Positions 55,472 to 63,608 of a stretch of DNA of 64,000 bases are shown here, piece by piece. The DNA comes from Streptomyces broussonetiae (GTDB lineage: Bacteria; Actinomycetota; Actinomycetes; Streptomycetales; Streptomycetaceae). Under the pieces are notes generated by a model. It saw only the letters and a list, made by a program, of their open reading frames with translations, made no database searches and was not told where the DNA came from. The first letter of the stretch is position 1, and every line of letters begins with the position of its first letter. The stretch lies in assembly GCF_009796285.1 (NCBI RefSeq), contig NZ_CP047020.1, forward strand, positions 8,370,001-8,434,000. The letters are read 5' to 3'. A program made the translations under genes and the position numbers.

Positions 55472-57285
55472 TGTCCGGCGACCAGTCGCTGCCGGGCGAA
55501 GGACCGGTGCCGGAGAAAGCGGACGAGGCCGCCTTCTGGGAGACCCCGGACATCCACGGTGCGTATCCGCGCCTCACGGAGGACCAGACAGCACGTCTGG
55601 CGGAGCACGGGCAACGCCGGACCATGGCTCCGAACGACGTGCTGATCCGGGAGGGGGAGCGCTGCGAGACGTTCTTCGTCGTCCTCAGCGGTACCGTCGC
55701 CGTCGTCGAGGACTACGGCACTCCCGAGGAGCACGTGCTGCGCGTGCACGGCCCGGGTCGCTTCATCGGCGAACTCGGCCTGCTGTACGGACAAGTGGCC
55801 TTCTACACCGCTGTCGCCAGGGAGCCGGGCGAGGTCCTTGTCGTCTCCTTGGACCAGTTGCGCCACCTGGTGTCCCAGGACGCCACCATCGGGGACATCG
55901 TGCTGCGCGCCTGTCTGGGCCGTCGCGCGCTGCTCGTCGGACAGGGCGCCGGCTTCCGCATCATCGGCTCGCGCTACTCGCCCGACACCAGACGGCTGCG
56001 CGAGTTCGCCGTCCGCAACCGGCTGCCGCACCGCTGGATCGACCTGGAGACCGACGAGGAGGCCGAGGAGCTGCTGCGCCGCTTCGGCGTCGGCCCGGCG
56101 GAGACACCACTCGTCATCTGGCGGGACACCACCCTGCTGCGCAACCCCAGCAACGCGGAACTGGCCCGGCTCATCGGCCTGCCGTCACTGCCCGCCGGAA
56201 ACCGTCACGGCGACGTCCTCATCGTGGGCTCCGGACCCGCCGGCCTCGCTGCCGCGGTATACGCCGCCTCCGAGGGCCTGAGCACCACGGTGGTGGAGGC
56301 GATGGCCACCGGCGGCCAGGCCGGCACGTCGTCCCGCATCGAGAATCTGCTCGGCTTCCCATCCGGCATCTCCGGCGCCGAACTCACCGAACGCGCCGTG
56401 CTCCAGGCCGACAAGTTCGGCGCCAGGATCAGCCTTCCGCTGGAGGCGACCGGTCTCCAGCCCAAGGGCGACGACCACTACGTCGTGGCGTTCGCCGACG
56501 GTAGCGAGATCGCCGCCCGCGCCGTCGTCCTGGCCATGGGTGCCCGCTACCGCCGGCTCCAGGTGCCCGGCATCGAAGCCCTGGAGGGAACGAGCGTGCA
56601 CTACTCGGCGACCGTCTACGAGGCCCAGCAGTGCCGCACCGACCCGGTGGCCGTCGTCGGCGGAGGCAACTCGGCGGGCCAGGCGGTGCTGTTCCTCGCC
56701 GGGTACGCGCCGAAGGTGCACCTGCTGGTCCGAGGAGCCAGCCTCGAGGCCAACATGTCCCGCTACCTGATCGACCAGGTCGAGCGCCATCCGCGGGTGG
56801 AGGTCATGCTGCACACCGAGGTCACCGAGGTCATCGGCCGGGAAGTGCTGGAGGAACTCGACGTGGTCGACAACCGCACGGGCGTGCACCGCCGGCTCGC
56901 GGTACGGAGCCTGTTCGTCTTCACCGGCGCCGAACCGCACACCGAGTGGCTCGCCGGCACCATCGCCCTCGACTCCCGCGGCTTCGTCCTCACCGGGCCG
57001 GAGGCCCAGGAAGCCTGCACCTCCCCCGAGGTGTGGCACGGCCGCGGGCGCTCGTGCATGACCCTGGAGACCAGCCTGCCCGGGGTCTTCGCGGTAGGGG
57101 ACGTTCGCAGCGGCTCGGTGAAGCGGGTGGCCTCCGCGGCCGGTGAGGGCGCGATGGCCATCCACTTCGTGCACCGGCACCTGGGGCACTCGGCCGTACC
57201 CGGCACCACGGGCACGTCAGCTGTCGCGGGCCACTCGGACGTCTCCCCACGCATACGTCACAAGGAGTCCGCATGGCTCGGATGA
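55471..57285 (+). CDS. Cyclic-nucleotide-binding domain fused to a thioredoxin-reductase-like flavoprotein
   Basis: 604 residues from the ATG at 55471. Residues 30-150 form a cNMP-binding domain ('IREGERCETFFVVLSGTVAV', 'GPGRFIGELGLLYGQVAFYT'). Residues 165-240 resemble a glutaredoxin/thioredoxin-like spacer. Residues 245-580 are a TrxR-type FAD/NAD(P) module ('DVLIVGSGPAGLAAAVYAAS', 'TGGQAGTSSRIENLLGFPSG', 'VAVVGGGNSAGQAVLFLAGY', 'PGVFAVGDVRSGSVKRVASA'). The CxxC of true thioredoxin reductases is absent: the segment reads 'HYSATVYEAQQCRTDPVAVV'. It therefore belongs to the reductase-like group of unknown acceptor. It ends the chaperone operon. Confidence 0.9.
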   Translation: MSGDQSLPGEGPVPEKADEAAFWETPDIHGAYPRLTEDQTARLAEHGQRRTMAPNDVLIREGERCETFFVVLSGTVAVVEDYGTPEEHVLRVHGPGRFIGELGLLYGQVAFYTAVAREPGEVLVVSLDQLRHLVSQDATIGDIVLRACLGRRALLVGQGAGFRIIGSRYSPDTRRLREFAVRNRLPHRWIDLETDEEAEELLRRFGVGPAETPLVIWRDTTLLRNPSNAELARLIGLPSLPAGNRHGDVLIVGSGPAGLAAAVYAASEGLSTTVVEAMATGGQAGTSSRIENLLGFPSGISGAELTERAVLQADKFGARISLPLEATGLQPKGDDHYVVAFADGSEIAARAVVLAMGARYRRLQVPGIEALEGTSVHYSATVYEAQQCRTDPVAVVGGGNSAGQAVLFLAGYAPKVHLLVRGASLEANMSRYLIDQVERHPRVEVMLHTEVTEVIGREVLEELDVVDNRTGVHRRLAVRSLFVFTGAEPHTEWLAGTIALDSRGFVLTGPEAQEACTSPEVWHGRGRSCMTLETSLPGVFAVGDVRSGSVKRVASAAGEGAMAIHFVHRHLGHSAVPGTTGTSAVAGHSDVSPRIRHKESAWLG

Positions 57286-57411
57286 CGAATGGCGGACGAT
57301 GGGATGACGAGAAGCAATGAGGAGGCGATGGCGATGGCCATGCCTGTCGACGCCACCGCGGTGGCGCCGACAGTAAAGGCCCGTCTGGGCACCCACCCTG
57401 GCAGTTTCTAG

Positions 57412-58699
57412 GGGTCGTCGCAACACGTGGTCGTGTTGATCAGGCCGTGAGCAGTTTATGCAGGCGCTCGGCTGGGGTTTCCCAGCCGAGCGTTTTGCGT
57501 GGGCGGCCGTTGAGTTCGGCCGCTACGGCCTCCAGGTGTTCGCGAGTGTGGACCGAGAGGTCGGTGCCCTTGGGGAAGTACTGCCGCAGCAGGCCGTTGG
57601 TGTTCTCGTTCGAGCCGCGCTGCCAGGGACTGGCCGGGTCGCAGAAGTAGACCGGGACGTCGGTGGCGATGCTGAAGCTCTTGTGGGTGGCCATCTCGGC
57701 GCCCTGGTCCCAGGTGAGTGAGCGGACCAGGTGTCCGGGCAGCGTCCGGACGGTGTCCACCAGGGCGTCCCGGACGTGTTCGGCGCTGCGGCCGTCGGGC
57801 AGGTGCAAGAGCATCACGTAGCGGGTGGCGCGTTCGACGAGGGTGCCGATGGCCGAGGCTCCGTCCTTACCGATGATCAGGTCGCCTTCCCAGTGGCCGG
57901 GCACTGCCCGGTCTTCGGCCTCGGCGGGACGTTCGCTGATCATGACCATGGGGTCCCGGAAGCGGGGCTGCCGGCTGCGGGTCTGCCGCTGGGGCTTGCG
58001 GCGGGTGCGCCCCGAGCGCAGTGCGCGGGCCAGCTCACGGCGCAGTTCCCCACGGCCCTGGACGTAGAGAGCCTGGTAGACCGTCTCGTGGACCACATGC
58101 ATCTCCGGCCGGTCGGGAAACTGTGACTTCAGAGCGTGGCATATCTGTTCCGGGCTCCACCGGCGGTCAAGGCCGGCCTGGACGAAGTCTCGCAGCTCAG
58201 GGATCCGGTGGATTTTCCGCGGCTTGGGGCGGGGACGGCGGCTGTCCGCGCGAGCCTGAGCGGCGTAGGGCCGGTAGCGCCACTGACCGGTGGTGCCCGT
58301 GGTGCGGTTGCGGCGGATCTCGCGGCTGATGGTGGACGGGCTGCGGCCCAGTTCGGCGGCGATGGCCCTGACCGGTGCTTTCTCCCGTATCCGGTCGGCT
58401 ATGTAGATCCGCTCGTCCTGACTCAGGCACCGCGTCGAAGAAGCGGAGAACGGCACCACCGGACGAACCGGTGGTGCCGCCTTGTTCCGGCCGGACGGTC
58501 TACGTCCGTTGCGCCAGCGCCTGCCGGTCTTCGAGTTCACCCCGACGATCCGGCACGCGTCCTCGTTGCTCACACCCTGCTGCATGAGCTGGAAGTATGC
58601 AGCTCGCTCAGCAGAGAGCTTCTTGCGGCCCTGAGGGCTCCGCACCTTCCGAATCTCGAAGTCCATCGCATCCCCTGAACTGGGGTGTTGCGACGACCA
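57412..58699 (-). mobile_element. IS30-family insertion sequence
   Basis: About 1288 bp. Terminal inverted repeats GGTCGTCGCAACAC (57413-57426) and its complement GTGTTGCGACGACC (58685-58698) bound a single transposase gene. CTAG occurs directly outside both ends (57408-57411 and 58700-58703) and is the likely target duplication. Next to the transposase stop, CAACAC-N6-GTGTTG (57421-57438) can form a small hairpin. The left flank holds a 27-codon frame (57328-57411, GAGGAG before its ATG) whose TAG falls in the CTAG; it is probably not a real gene. The right flank is a broken hsp20. Confidence 0.9.
57440..58666 (-). CDS. IS30-family transposase
   Basis: 408 residues, intact. An N-terminal helix-turn-helix region ('SNEDACRIVGVNSKTGRRWR') and the IS30-type second HTH ('APVRAIAAELGRSPSTISRE', 'IRRNR') bind the ends. 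The DDE catalytic core has the first Asp in 'PGHWEGDLIIGKDGASAIGT', the second in 'SLTWDQGAEMATHKSFSIAT' and the Glu in 'SNENTNGLLRQYFPKGTDLS'. All three are present, so the element may still be active. It is transcribed opposite to the chaperone operon that it follows. Confidence 0.96.
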   Translation of the reverse strand: MDFEIRKVRSPQGRKKLSAERAAYFQLMQQGVSNEDACRIVGVNSKTGRRWRNGRRPSGRNKAAPPVRPVVPFSASSTRCLSQDERIYIADRIREKAPVRAIAAELGRSPSTISREIRRNRTTGTTGQWRYRPYAAQARADSRRPRPKPRKIHRIPELRDFVQAGLDRRWSPEQICHALKSQFPDRPEMHVVHETVYQALYVQGRGELRRELARALRSGRTRRKPQRQTRSRQPRFRDPMVMISERPAEAEDRAVPGHWEGDLIIGKDGASAIGTLVERATRYVMLLHLPDGRSAEHVRDALVDTVRTLPGHLVRSLTWDQGAEMATHKSFSIATDVPVYFCDPASPWQRGSNENTNGLLRQYFPKGTDLSVHTREHLEAVAAELNGRPRKTLGWETPAERLHKLLTA

Positions 58700-58703
58700 C
58701 TAG

Positions 58704-58880
58704 AACGGAAGCCCTCTCAATCCTCTGGCCGAGTTCGACGAACTGCTCAACCAGGTGAGCGGCCTGCTGGAGTCGACGGTGGGCGCGGCACCGGCGGTCG
58801 CGTGGACGCCTCACGCGGACGTGTCGGAGTCCGAGGACGCGTTCCACATAGCGAGCCAACTCCCCGGAGTGTCGGTGAAG
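58704..58880 (+). pseudogene. Fragment of a small heat-shock protein (Hsp20 family)
   Basis: Directly after the IS target duplication the frame reads 'NGSPLNPLAEFDELLNQVSG', 'LLESTVGAAPAVAWTPHADV' and 'SESEDAFHIASQLPGVSVK'. This is the normal N-terminal arm and the first strands of the alpha-crystallin domain. It then stops matching ('RSRPDSSP...'), so most of the alpha-crystallin domain and the I-x-I tail are missing. No start codon lies in frame at the left; removing the IS would place an in-frame TAG before it, so it was probably already damaged. Confidence 0.75.
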
Positions 58881-58918
58881 CGCTCCAGACCCGACTCTTC
58901 GCCCGCCTCATCGCGTGA

Positions 58919-59090
58919 CTCCCCGACACCATCTGGGGGATTGAGTCCCACGCCGCCACGCTGGTGGCGTCGCTCATCCTCGGCAAGGCGGCTTTCGGCC
59001 CGTCCGGCCCGGTGTTTCCCCCGCTCGTGCCTGCGATCGGCGTGGTCACGGCGGTCGTTGGCGTCCTGACCGTCGCGCGGCACGCCCGAC
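58919..59090 (+). pseudogene. Fragment of a membrane proton-pumping pyrophosphatase (HppA-like)
   Basis: The frame reads 'WGIESHAATLVASLILGKAA', 'FGPSGPVFPPLVPAIGVVTA' and 'VVGVLTVAR'. This matches the helix pair following the DNVGDCAGMAADLFESY motif of HppA proteins, of which only a distorted 'WGIESH' remains. The enzyme is normally about 700-800 residues; only about 57 are left. It lies 38 bp from the hsp20 fragment, and both are relics of a longer stress region. Confidence 0.6.
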
Positions 59091-59206
59091 TTCTCATAAC
59101 TGACGCATCGTCAAGCAAGTCGGCGTCTGATCAGCATCAGTCCCCAGAGGGTCTTCCCGGCAACGTCTGATCGGCGGCGTCACAGCAGCCTGGTTCGCAC
59201 GGAAAT

Positions 59207-59219
59207 GCAGGCAGGGAAC
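59207..59219 (+). repeat. Partial leader motif, copy C
   Basis: GCAGGCAGGGAAC repeats the right half of the panD leader motif about 100 bp upstream of it. With GCCTG at about 59188-59192 it could form its own longer-looped hairpin. Confidence 0.45.
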
Positions 59220-59289
59220 CCTGTCGTCCAAGTGAAGCGATGTTCCTCACAATCATCGACTCCGACGGGTGCCGGTGTAGAGTGAAGAC

Positions 59290-59321
59290 CGCCCTTGACC
59301 TGCAGAAAGCAGGCAGGGAGC
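59290..59321 (+). repeat. Structured leader motif ahead of panD, copy B
   Basis: CCTGC-AGAAA-GCAGG followed by CAGGGAGC, flanked on the left by CGCCCTTGA, is nearly identical to 32140-32170. It ends 19 nt before the GTG of panD, with AGGAG between them, so it lies in the panD leader and may regulate translation. Confidence 0.6.
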
Positions 59322-59340
59322 CGTCTTCCAGGAGTCCAAA

Positions 59341-59760
59341 GTGCTGCGCACTCTGTTCAAGTCCAAGATCCACCGCGCCACCGTCACCCAGGCCGACCTG
59401 CACTACGTGGGATCGGTGACCATCGACGCGGATCTCCTCGACGCCGCCGACCTGCTGCCCGGCGAGCTGGTGCACATCGTCGACATCACCAACGGTGCCC
59501 GGCTCGAGACGTACGTCATCGAGGGTGAGCGCGGATCAGGGGTCGTCGGGATCAACGGGGCGGCCGCCCATCTCGTGCATCCCGGGGACCTGGTGATCAT
59601 CATCAGCTACGCTCAGGTCACCGACGCCGAGGCGCGTCAGCTGCGGCCGCGGGTGGTACATGTCGACGCGGACAACAGGATCGTGTCCCTCGGCGCGGAC
59701 CCGTCCGAGCCGGTGCCCGGCACGGACCAGCAGCGCAGCCCGCAGGCCCGCCCGGCCTGA
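59341..59760 (+). CDS. panD: Aspartate 1-decarboxylase
   Basis: 139 residues from the GTG at 59341, with AGGAG upstream. It makes beta-alanine for pantothenate and CoA. The proenzyme cleaves itself between Gly24 and Ser25 ('ADLHYVGSVTIDADLLDAAD') to form the pyruvoyl group. 'GERGSGVVGINGAAAHLVHP' and 'GDLVIIISYAQVTDAEARQL' are the conserved core. A longer Pro/Gln-rich tail than in E. coli is normal in streptomycetes. panB and panC are not nearby; the gene stands alone behind the repeated leader motif. Confidence 0.95.
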   Translation: MLRTLFKSKIHRATVTQADLHYVGSVTIDADLLDAADLLPGELVHIVDITNGARLETYVIEGERGSGVVGINGAAAHLVHPGDLVIIISYAQVTDAEARQLRPRVVHVDADNRIVSLGADPSEPVPGTDQQRSPQARPA

Positions 59761-59802
59761 CCGGACCGCCGGACCAGGACCAGACCAGGAGCGTGGGAGC
59801 CC

Positions 59803-60147
59803 ATGAGCGAGATCGAGATACGCGACGACCGGGCGGCGGGCCGCCTGGAGGCCGTGGCCGCGGATGAGGTCGTCGGCCACATCGAGTACTTCGTGCTGGA
59901 GTCGCCCGCACGCGCCCTGGTTCCGGTCCACACCATCGTCGAGCCCGCCCACGAGGGCAAGGGCATCGCCGGCTCCCTCGCCCGCGAGCTGTACGCCCTC
60001 GCCGAGCGCGAGGGCGTCCCGGTGGCCCCGCTGTGCCCGTACGTCGTCAAGTGGGCCGAACGCCACCCCGAGGTCGCCCCGCCGGCCGACCCGGAGCTGC
60101 TGACGGCCGCGAAGGACTGGCTGCGGGCCCACCCCGGCCGCTTCTGA
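59803..60147 (+). CDS. Small GNAT-type N-acetyltransferase (YjdJ-like)
   Basis: 114 residues. The short GNAT form shows 'EVVGHIEYFVLESPARALVP', then the acetyl-CoA loop 'VHTIVEPAHEGKGIAGSLAR', and 'LYALAEREGVPVAPLCPYVV' with 'KWAERHPE', the signature of the Gcn5-related YjdJ/NATD1 group. The substrate is unknown. GGGAG precedes the ATG. It lies 42 bp after panD on the same strand and may be transcribed with it, although no functional tie is known. Confidence 0.88.
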   Translation: MSEIEIRDDRAAGRLEAVAADEVVGHIEYFVLESPARALVPVHTIVEPAHEGKGIAGSLARELYALAEREGVPVAPLCPYVVKWAERHPEVAPPADPELLTAAKDWLRAHPGRF

Positions 60148-60249
60148 GTGGGCTCTTCGTCCTGACGGGTGAGTGGTCGAGGCGTCACCGGGCAGGTGTG
60201 GGATGAGTCCAGAGAGCCGACGACGTCCCGTGCCTGCCTGGAGGACCCC

Positions 60250-60462
60250 ATGACCACCCCGGACCCCTACCCCAGCCCGGTCCCGCCCCCGGCACCTCCG
60301 CCCAGCCCGGCCCCACCGGAGCCGGGACCTCAGCCCTCACCGCCGCCACAGCCCCCACCACCCTCGCCCCCGGCCCCGCCGGAACCGTCACCGTCCCCGA
60401 TCCCACCCGGCCCGGAGCCGGTACCGAACCCGGAGCCCGGCCCGCCCCTGACCCGCAGGTGA
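60250..60462 (+). CDS. Proline-rich small protein
   Basis: 70 residues, ATG at 60250 with GGAGG six bases upstream. Over half of the residues are Pro, in PPxP/PEP-type runs ('MTTPDPYPSPVPPPAPPPSP'). There is no signal peptide or membrane helix. Such low-complexity frames can be real in streptomycetes, but high GC also makes them by chance. The SD and the operon-like position after the acetyltransferase support expression. Confidence 0.45.
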   Translation: MTTPDPYPSPVPPPAPPPSPAPPEPGPQPSPPPQPPPPSPPAPPEPSPSPIPPGPEPVPNPEPGPPLTRR

Positions 60463-60557
60463 AAACCCCGGGCCGGGCAGGGGCGCGAGCGCGAGGAACT
60501 GCGCGCCGCGTCGCCATCGCGCCCGTGTCGCCATAGCGCGCAGCCGCGTCGCCCGCG

Positions 60558-60659
60558 CCGACGTCGTGCCCGGTGTCACGTCGTGCCCGGTCTCACGACA
60601 CGCCCGGTGTCACGACACGCCCGCTGCGACGTCGTGCCAGCAGTCATGACGCGCCCGCA
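60558..60659. repeat. Six-copy 17-bp tandem repeat
   Basis: Six 17-bp units run without gaps, of the form g-t-c-a-c-g-(t/a)-c-(g/a)-(t/c)-g-c-c-c-g-g-t. Units 2 and 4, for example, read GTCACGTCGTGCCCGGT and GTCACGACACGCCCGCT. The centre alternates between CGTCGTG and CGACACG, near-complements, so neighbouring units can pair as hairpins. The length is not a multiple of three and no gene covers it. It lies between the proline-rich ORF and the stop of the opposing 6-phosphogluconate dehydrogenase gene. Confidence 0.75.
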
Positions 60660-60721
60660 GCCGCGCACGCAGCAGTTCCCCGCGCCCCGCGTCCCTCGCT
60701 CTCAGGCGCGCACCGCGGTCG

Positions 60722-62164
60722 CTACGCGGAAACCTCCGACCGGTCCCCACCCCACAGCGTGTGGAACGATCCCTCGCGGTCCACCCGCCGGTACGTGTGT
60801 GCCCCGAAGAAGTCCCGCTGCCCCTGCGTCAGAGCCGCCGGCAGGCGATCCGCCCGCAGCCCGTCGTAGTACGCAAGCGCCGCCGAGAAGCCCGGCGTCG
60901 GCACACCCTGCCGCACCGACGCGATCACCACCTCGCGCCAGTCGTCCTGCGCTCCCGCGATCTCGCGCGCGAACGTCTCGTCCGACAGCAGGCTCGGCAG
61001 GTCGGGGCGGGCGTCGTACGCGGCGCGGATGCGGTCCAGGAAGGCCGCCCGGATGATGCAGCCGCCCCGCCAGATCGAGGCCACCGCACCGAGGTCGATG
61101 TCCCAGTCGTACTCCTCGCTGCCCGCCGTGATCTCGTGGAAACCCTGCGTGTACGACACGATCTTGGACGCGTACAGCGCCTGCTCCACCCGGTCGGCGA
61201 AGGCCGCCGCCTCCTCCTCCTTGCCCAGCGCCTTGGGCTTCGGCCCCGCCAGCCCCTGCGAGGCCGCACGCAGCGCGGCGTGCCCGGACAGCGAGCGTGC
61301 GAAGACCGCCTCGGCGATGCCGGACACCGGAACGCCCAGGTCGAGGGCGATCTGCACCGTCCAGCGGCCGGTGCCCTTCTGCTCGGCCTCGTCGACCACG
61401 ACGTCCACGAACGGCTTGCCCGTGGCCGCGTCCACGTGGGACAGCACCTCGGCCGTGATCTCGATCAGGTACGAGTCCAGCCGGCCCTGGTTCCAGGTAC
61501 GGAAGACGTCCGCGATCTCGGCGGGGGAGTACCCGGCGACGTCGCGCAACAGCTGGTAGGCCTCGCCGATCAGCTGCATGTCGGCGTACTCGATACCGTT
61601 GTGGACCATCTTCACGAAGTGCCCGGCGCCGTCGGGGCCCACATGTGTCACACAGGGCGCCCCGTCCTTCGCCTTCGCGGAGATCTTCTCCAGCATGGGC
61701 CCCAGCGAGTCGTACGACTCCTTGGGACCGCCCGGCATGATGCTCGGCCCGTGCAGTGCACCCTCCTCACCGCCGGACACACCCATGCCGACGAAGTGGA
61801 TGCCCTGCTCGCGCAGCGCCTTCTCACGGCGCCGGGTGTCCGCGAAGTGCGCGTTCCCGCCGTCGATGATCATGTCACCGGGCTCCAGCAGCGGCGCGAA
61901 CTCCTGGATCACCGCGTCCGTCGGCTCACCGGCCTTCACCATGATCACCAGCCGGCGCGGGCGCTCGAGCGCCGCCACGAACTCCTCGGCGGTCTCGGCC
62001 CCGATGAAGTCGCCCTCGCTCCCGAACTCCTCCACCAGCGCCTTCGTCCGTGACACCGTACGGTTGTGCACGGCGACCGTGTAGCCGTTGCGGGCGAAGT
62101 TCCGGGCGAGGTTGCGGCCCATGACCGCGAGGCCCGTGACACCGATCTGCGCTGAAGTGCTCAT
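60722..62164 (-). CDS. gnd: 6-phosphogluconate dehydrogenase, NADP-dependent, decarboxylating
   Basis: 480 residues, the length of the long-type enzyme. It converts 6-phosphogluconate to ribulose-5-phosphate and CO2, producing NADPH in the pentose phosphate pathway. The Rossmann motif is 'VTGLAVMGRNLARNFARNGY', followed by 'VHNRT'. The substrate and catalytic segments are 'FVGMGVSGGEEGALHGPSIM' and 'HFVKMVHNGIEYADMQLIGE' (with the catalytic Lys), then 'FRTWNQGRLDSYLIEITAEV'. The C-terminal 'AHTYRRVDREGSFHTLWGG' is conserved. It is a single gene here, with no zwf next to it in the window. Confidence 0.96.
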   Translation of the reverse strand: MSTSAQIGVTGLAVMGRNLARNFARNGYTVAVHNRTVSRTKALVEEFGSEGDFIGAETAEEFVAALERPRRLVIMVKAGEPTDAVIQEFAPLLEPGDMIIDGGNAHFADTRRREKALREQGIHFVGMGVSGGEEGALHGPSIMPGGPKESYDSLGPMLEKISAKAKDGAPCVTHVGPDGAGHFVKMVHNGIEYADMQLIGEAYQLLRDVAGYSPAEIADVFRTWNQGRLDSYLIEITAEVLSHVDAATGKPFVDVVVDEAEQKGTGRWTVQIALDLGVPVSGIAEAVFARSLSGHAALRAASQGLAGPKPKALGKEEEAAAFADRVEQALYASKIVSYTQGFHEITAGSEEYDWDIDLGAVASIWRGGCIIRAAFLDRIRAAYDARPDLPSLLSDETFAREIAGAQDDWREVVIASVRQGVPTPGFSAALAYYDGLRADRLPAALTQGQRDFFGAHTYRRVDREGSFHTLWGGDRSEVSA

Positions 62165-62435
62165 GCCGCCTGCTCCCTGGTTGCCTCGTGACTACGGCTC
62201 CGTCAGTACGGGTCCTCGCCCATCCTTGCGTGCCGCCGCAGTGAGCGCACATCAGACCCGCCGGACTTGAGTACGCGCCGACGGCGCCGGACGCCTCAGT
62301 CCTGCCCGGATCAGGTCAATCGGCAGCCGTTCCCGGCCACTTGGACGGTGGGGGCGGCCGGTTTTCCGTCTTGTCATGGCCTGTTCGCTGCGCTTAGTTT
62401 TGCCCCTCCTGACGCATGCCGAGGGGACATCGGAC

Positions 62436-63608
62436 ATGGCCGTACGCGGCCGGCATCGCCGGTACCAGCCGAACAGGATCAATCGCGCCTCACTCACCGT
62501 CACCGCGGGCGGCGCCGGACTCGCGATCCCGCTGGTCGCCGCCGGCACCGCCGGCGCGGCCGACGCCTCCATCTGGAACAAGGTCGCCGCCTGCGAGTCC
62601 AGCGGCAACTGGAGCATCAACACGGGCAACGGCTACTTCGGCGGGCTGCAGTTCACCCAGTCCACCTGGGAGGCCTACGGCGGCACCCGGTACGCGCCGC
62701 GCGCCGACCTCGCGACCCGGGGACAGCAGATCGCCGTCGCCGAGCAGGTCCTCGACGGGCAGGGACCCGGTGCCTGGCCGCTCTGCTCGGTGCGGGCCGG
62801 GCTGACCCGGGGCGACGCCGATCCCGGCGTGCACACGGACAGCGCCGCGACCCGGCCCGTTCAGGCGGAGAAGAAAACCTCCGTACGGGACGTACGGCCG
62901 CAGACCACCCCGCAGTCCCGGGCCGGCCGGGCCGAGATGTACACGGTCGTGCACGGCGACACGCTCTCCGGCATCGCCGACGAGCACCACGTCCGCGGCG
63001 GCTGGCGCGGGCTCTACGCCGGCAACCGCGGCACGATCGGCGCCGACCCGGACCTGATCCTGCCGGGCCAGCGGCTCAGCCTGCACGCCACGGCTGCCCC
63101 CGGCACCAAGTCCCCCAAGCGCAAGGCCCCTTGGGAGCACAAGGCCCCTGCGGAGCACAAGACCGCGCACACGGCCGCGCCGCAACGGACCAGGAGTACC
63201 GGCCGCACGCTCCTCGCCCCGGTCGACGCGCCCATCGGCACCGGCTACCACGTGGCCGGCTCGCGCTGGTCGAAGGGCTACCACACCGGCGTCGACTTCC
63301 TCGTGCCGACCGGCACCTCCGTCAAGGCCGCCGAGGCCGGGCAGGTGGTGGCCGCGGGCTGGGGCGGCTCCTACGGCTACCAGGTGGTGCTCCACCACGC
63401 CGACGGCCGCTACACCCAGTACGCCCATCTGTCGGCCATCTCCGTGCGGATCGGGCAGAACGTCACCGCGGGCCAGCGCCTCGGCCGTTCCGGAGCCACC
63501 GGAAACGTCACCGGTCCGCATCTGCACTTCGAGGTGCGGACCGGGCCCGAGTTCGGTACGGACATCGACCCGCTCGCCTATCTCCGGGCCGGCGGCGTCA
63601 GGATCTGA
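62436..63608 (+). CDS. Secreted RPF transglycosylase-LysM-M23 peptidase
   Basis: 390 residues from the ATG at 62436, with GAGGGG upstream; the open frame begins at 62376, but its first 20 codons are not signal-like. The signal peptide is about 1-40, ending 'AAGTAGAADA'. The resuscitation-promoting-factor domain (about 42-118) has the catalytic Glu in 'NKVAACESSGNW'. A LysM motif (about 170-215; 'YTVVHGDTLSGIADEHHVRG') binds peptidoglycan. The M23 endopeptidase (about 260-390) has the zinc ligands in 'GYHTGVDFLVPTGTSV' and 'GPHLHFEVRTGPEF'. It remodels the cell wall outside the cell, likely in spore germination or growth. I looked for a ydaO riboswitch upstream and saw none. Confidence 0.93.
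   Translation: MAVRGRHRRYQPNRINRASLTVTAGGAGLAIPLVAAGTAGAADASIWNKVAACESSGNWSINTGNGYFGGLQFTQSTWEAYGGTRYAPRADLATRGQQIAVAEQVLDGQGPGAWPLCSVRAGLTRGDADPGVHTDSAATRPVQAEKKTSVRDVRPQTTPQSRAGRAEMYTVVHGDTLSGIADEHHVRGGWRGLYAGNRGTIGADPDLILPGQRLSLHATAAPGTKSPKRKAPWEHKAPAEHKTAHTAAPQRTRSTGRTLLAPVDAPIGTGYHVAGSRWSKGYHTGVDFLVPTGTSVKAAEAGQVVAAGWGGSYGYQVVLHHADGRYTQYAHLSAISVRIGQNVTAGQRLGRSGATGNVTGPHLHFEVRTGPEFGTDIDPLAYLRAGGVRI

Noticed and set aside
55471..57285. Calling the fusion a true thioredoxin reductase (trxB)
   Set aside because: The redox-active CxxC expected before the NAD(P)-binding motif is absent.
57328..57411. A 27-codon ORF with a good SD before the IS element
   Set aside because: Too short to support, unlike any protein I recognise, and its stop is formed at the insertion site.
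62165..62435. A ydaO (c-di-AMP) riboswitch upstream of the RPF gene
   Set aside because: Such switches precede some Streptomyces rpf-type genes, but I could not find the conserved segments in this 271-bp region.
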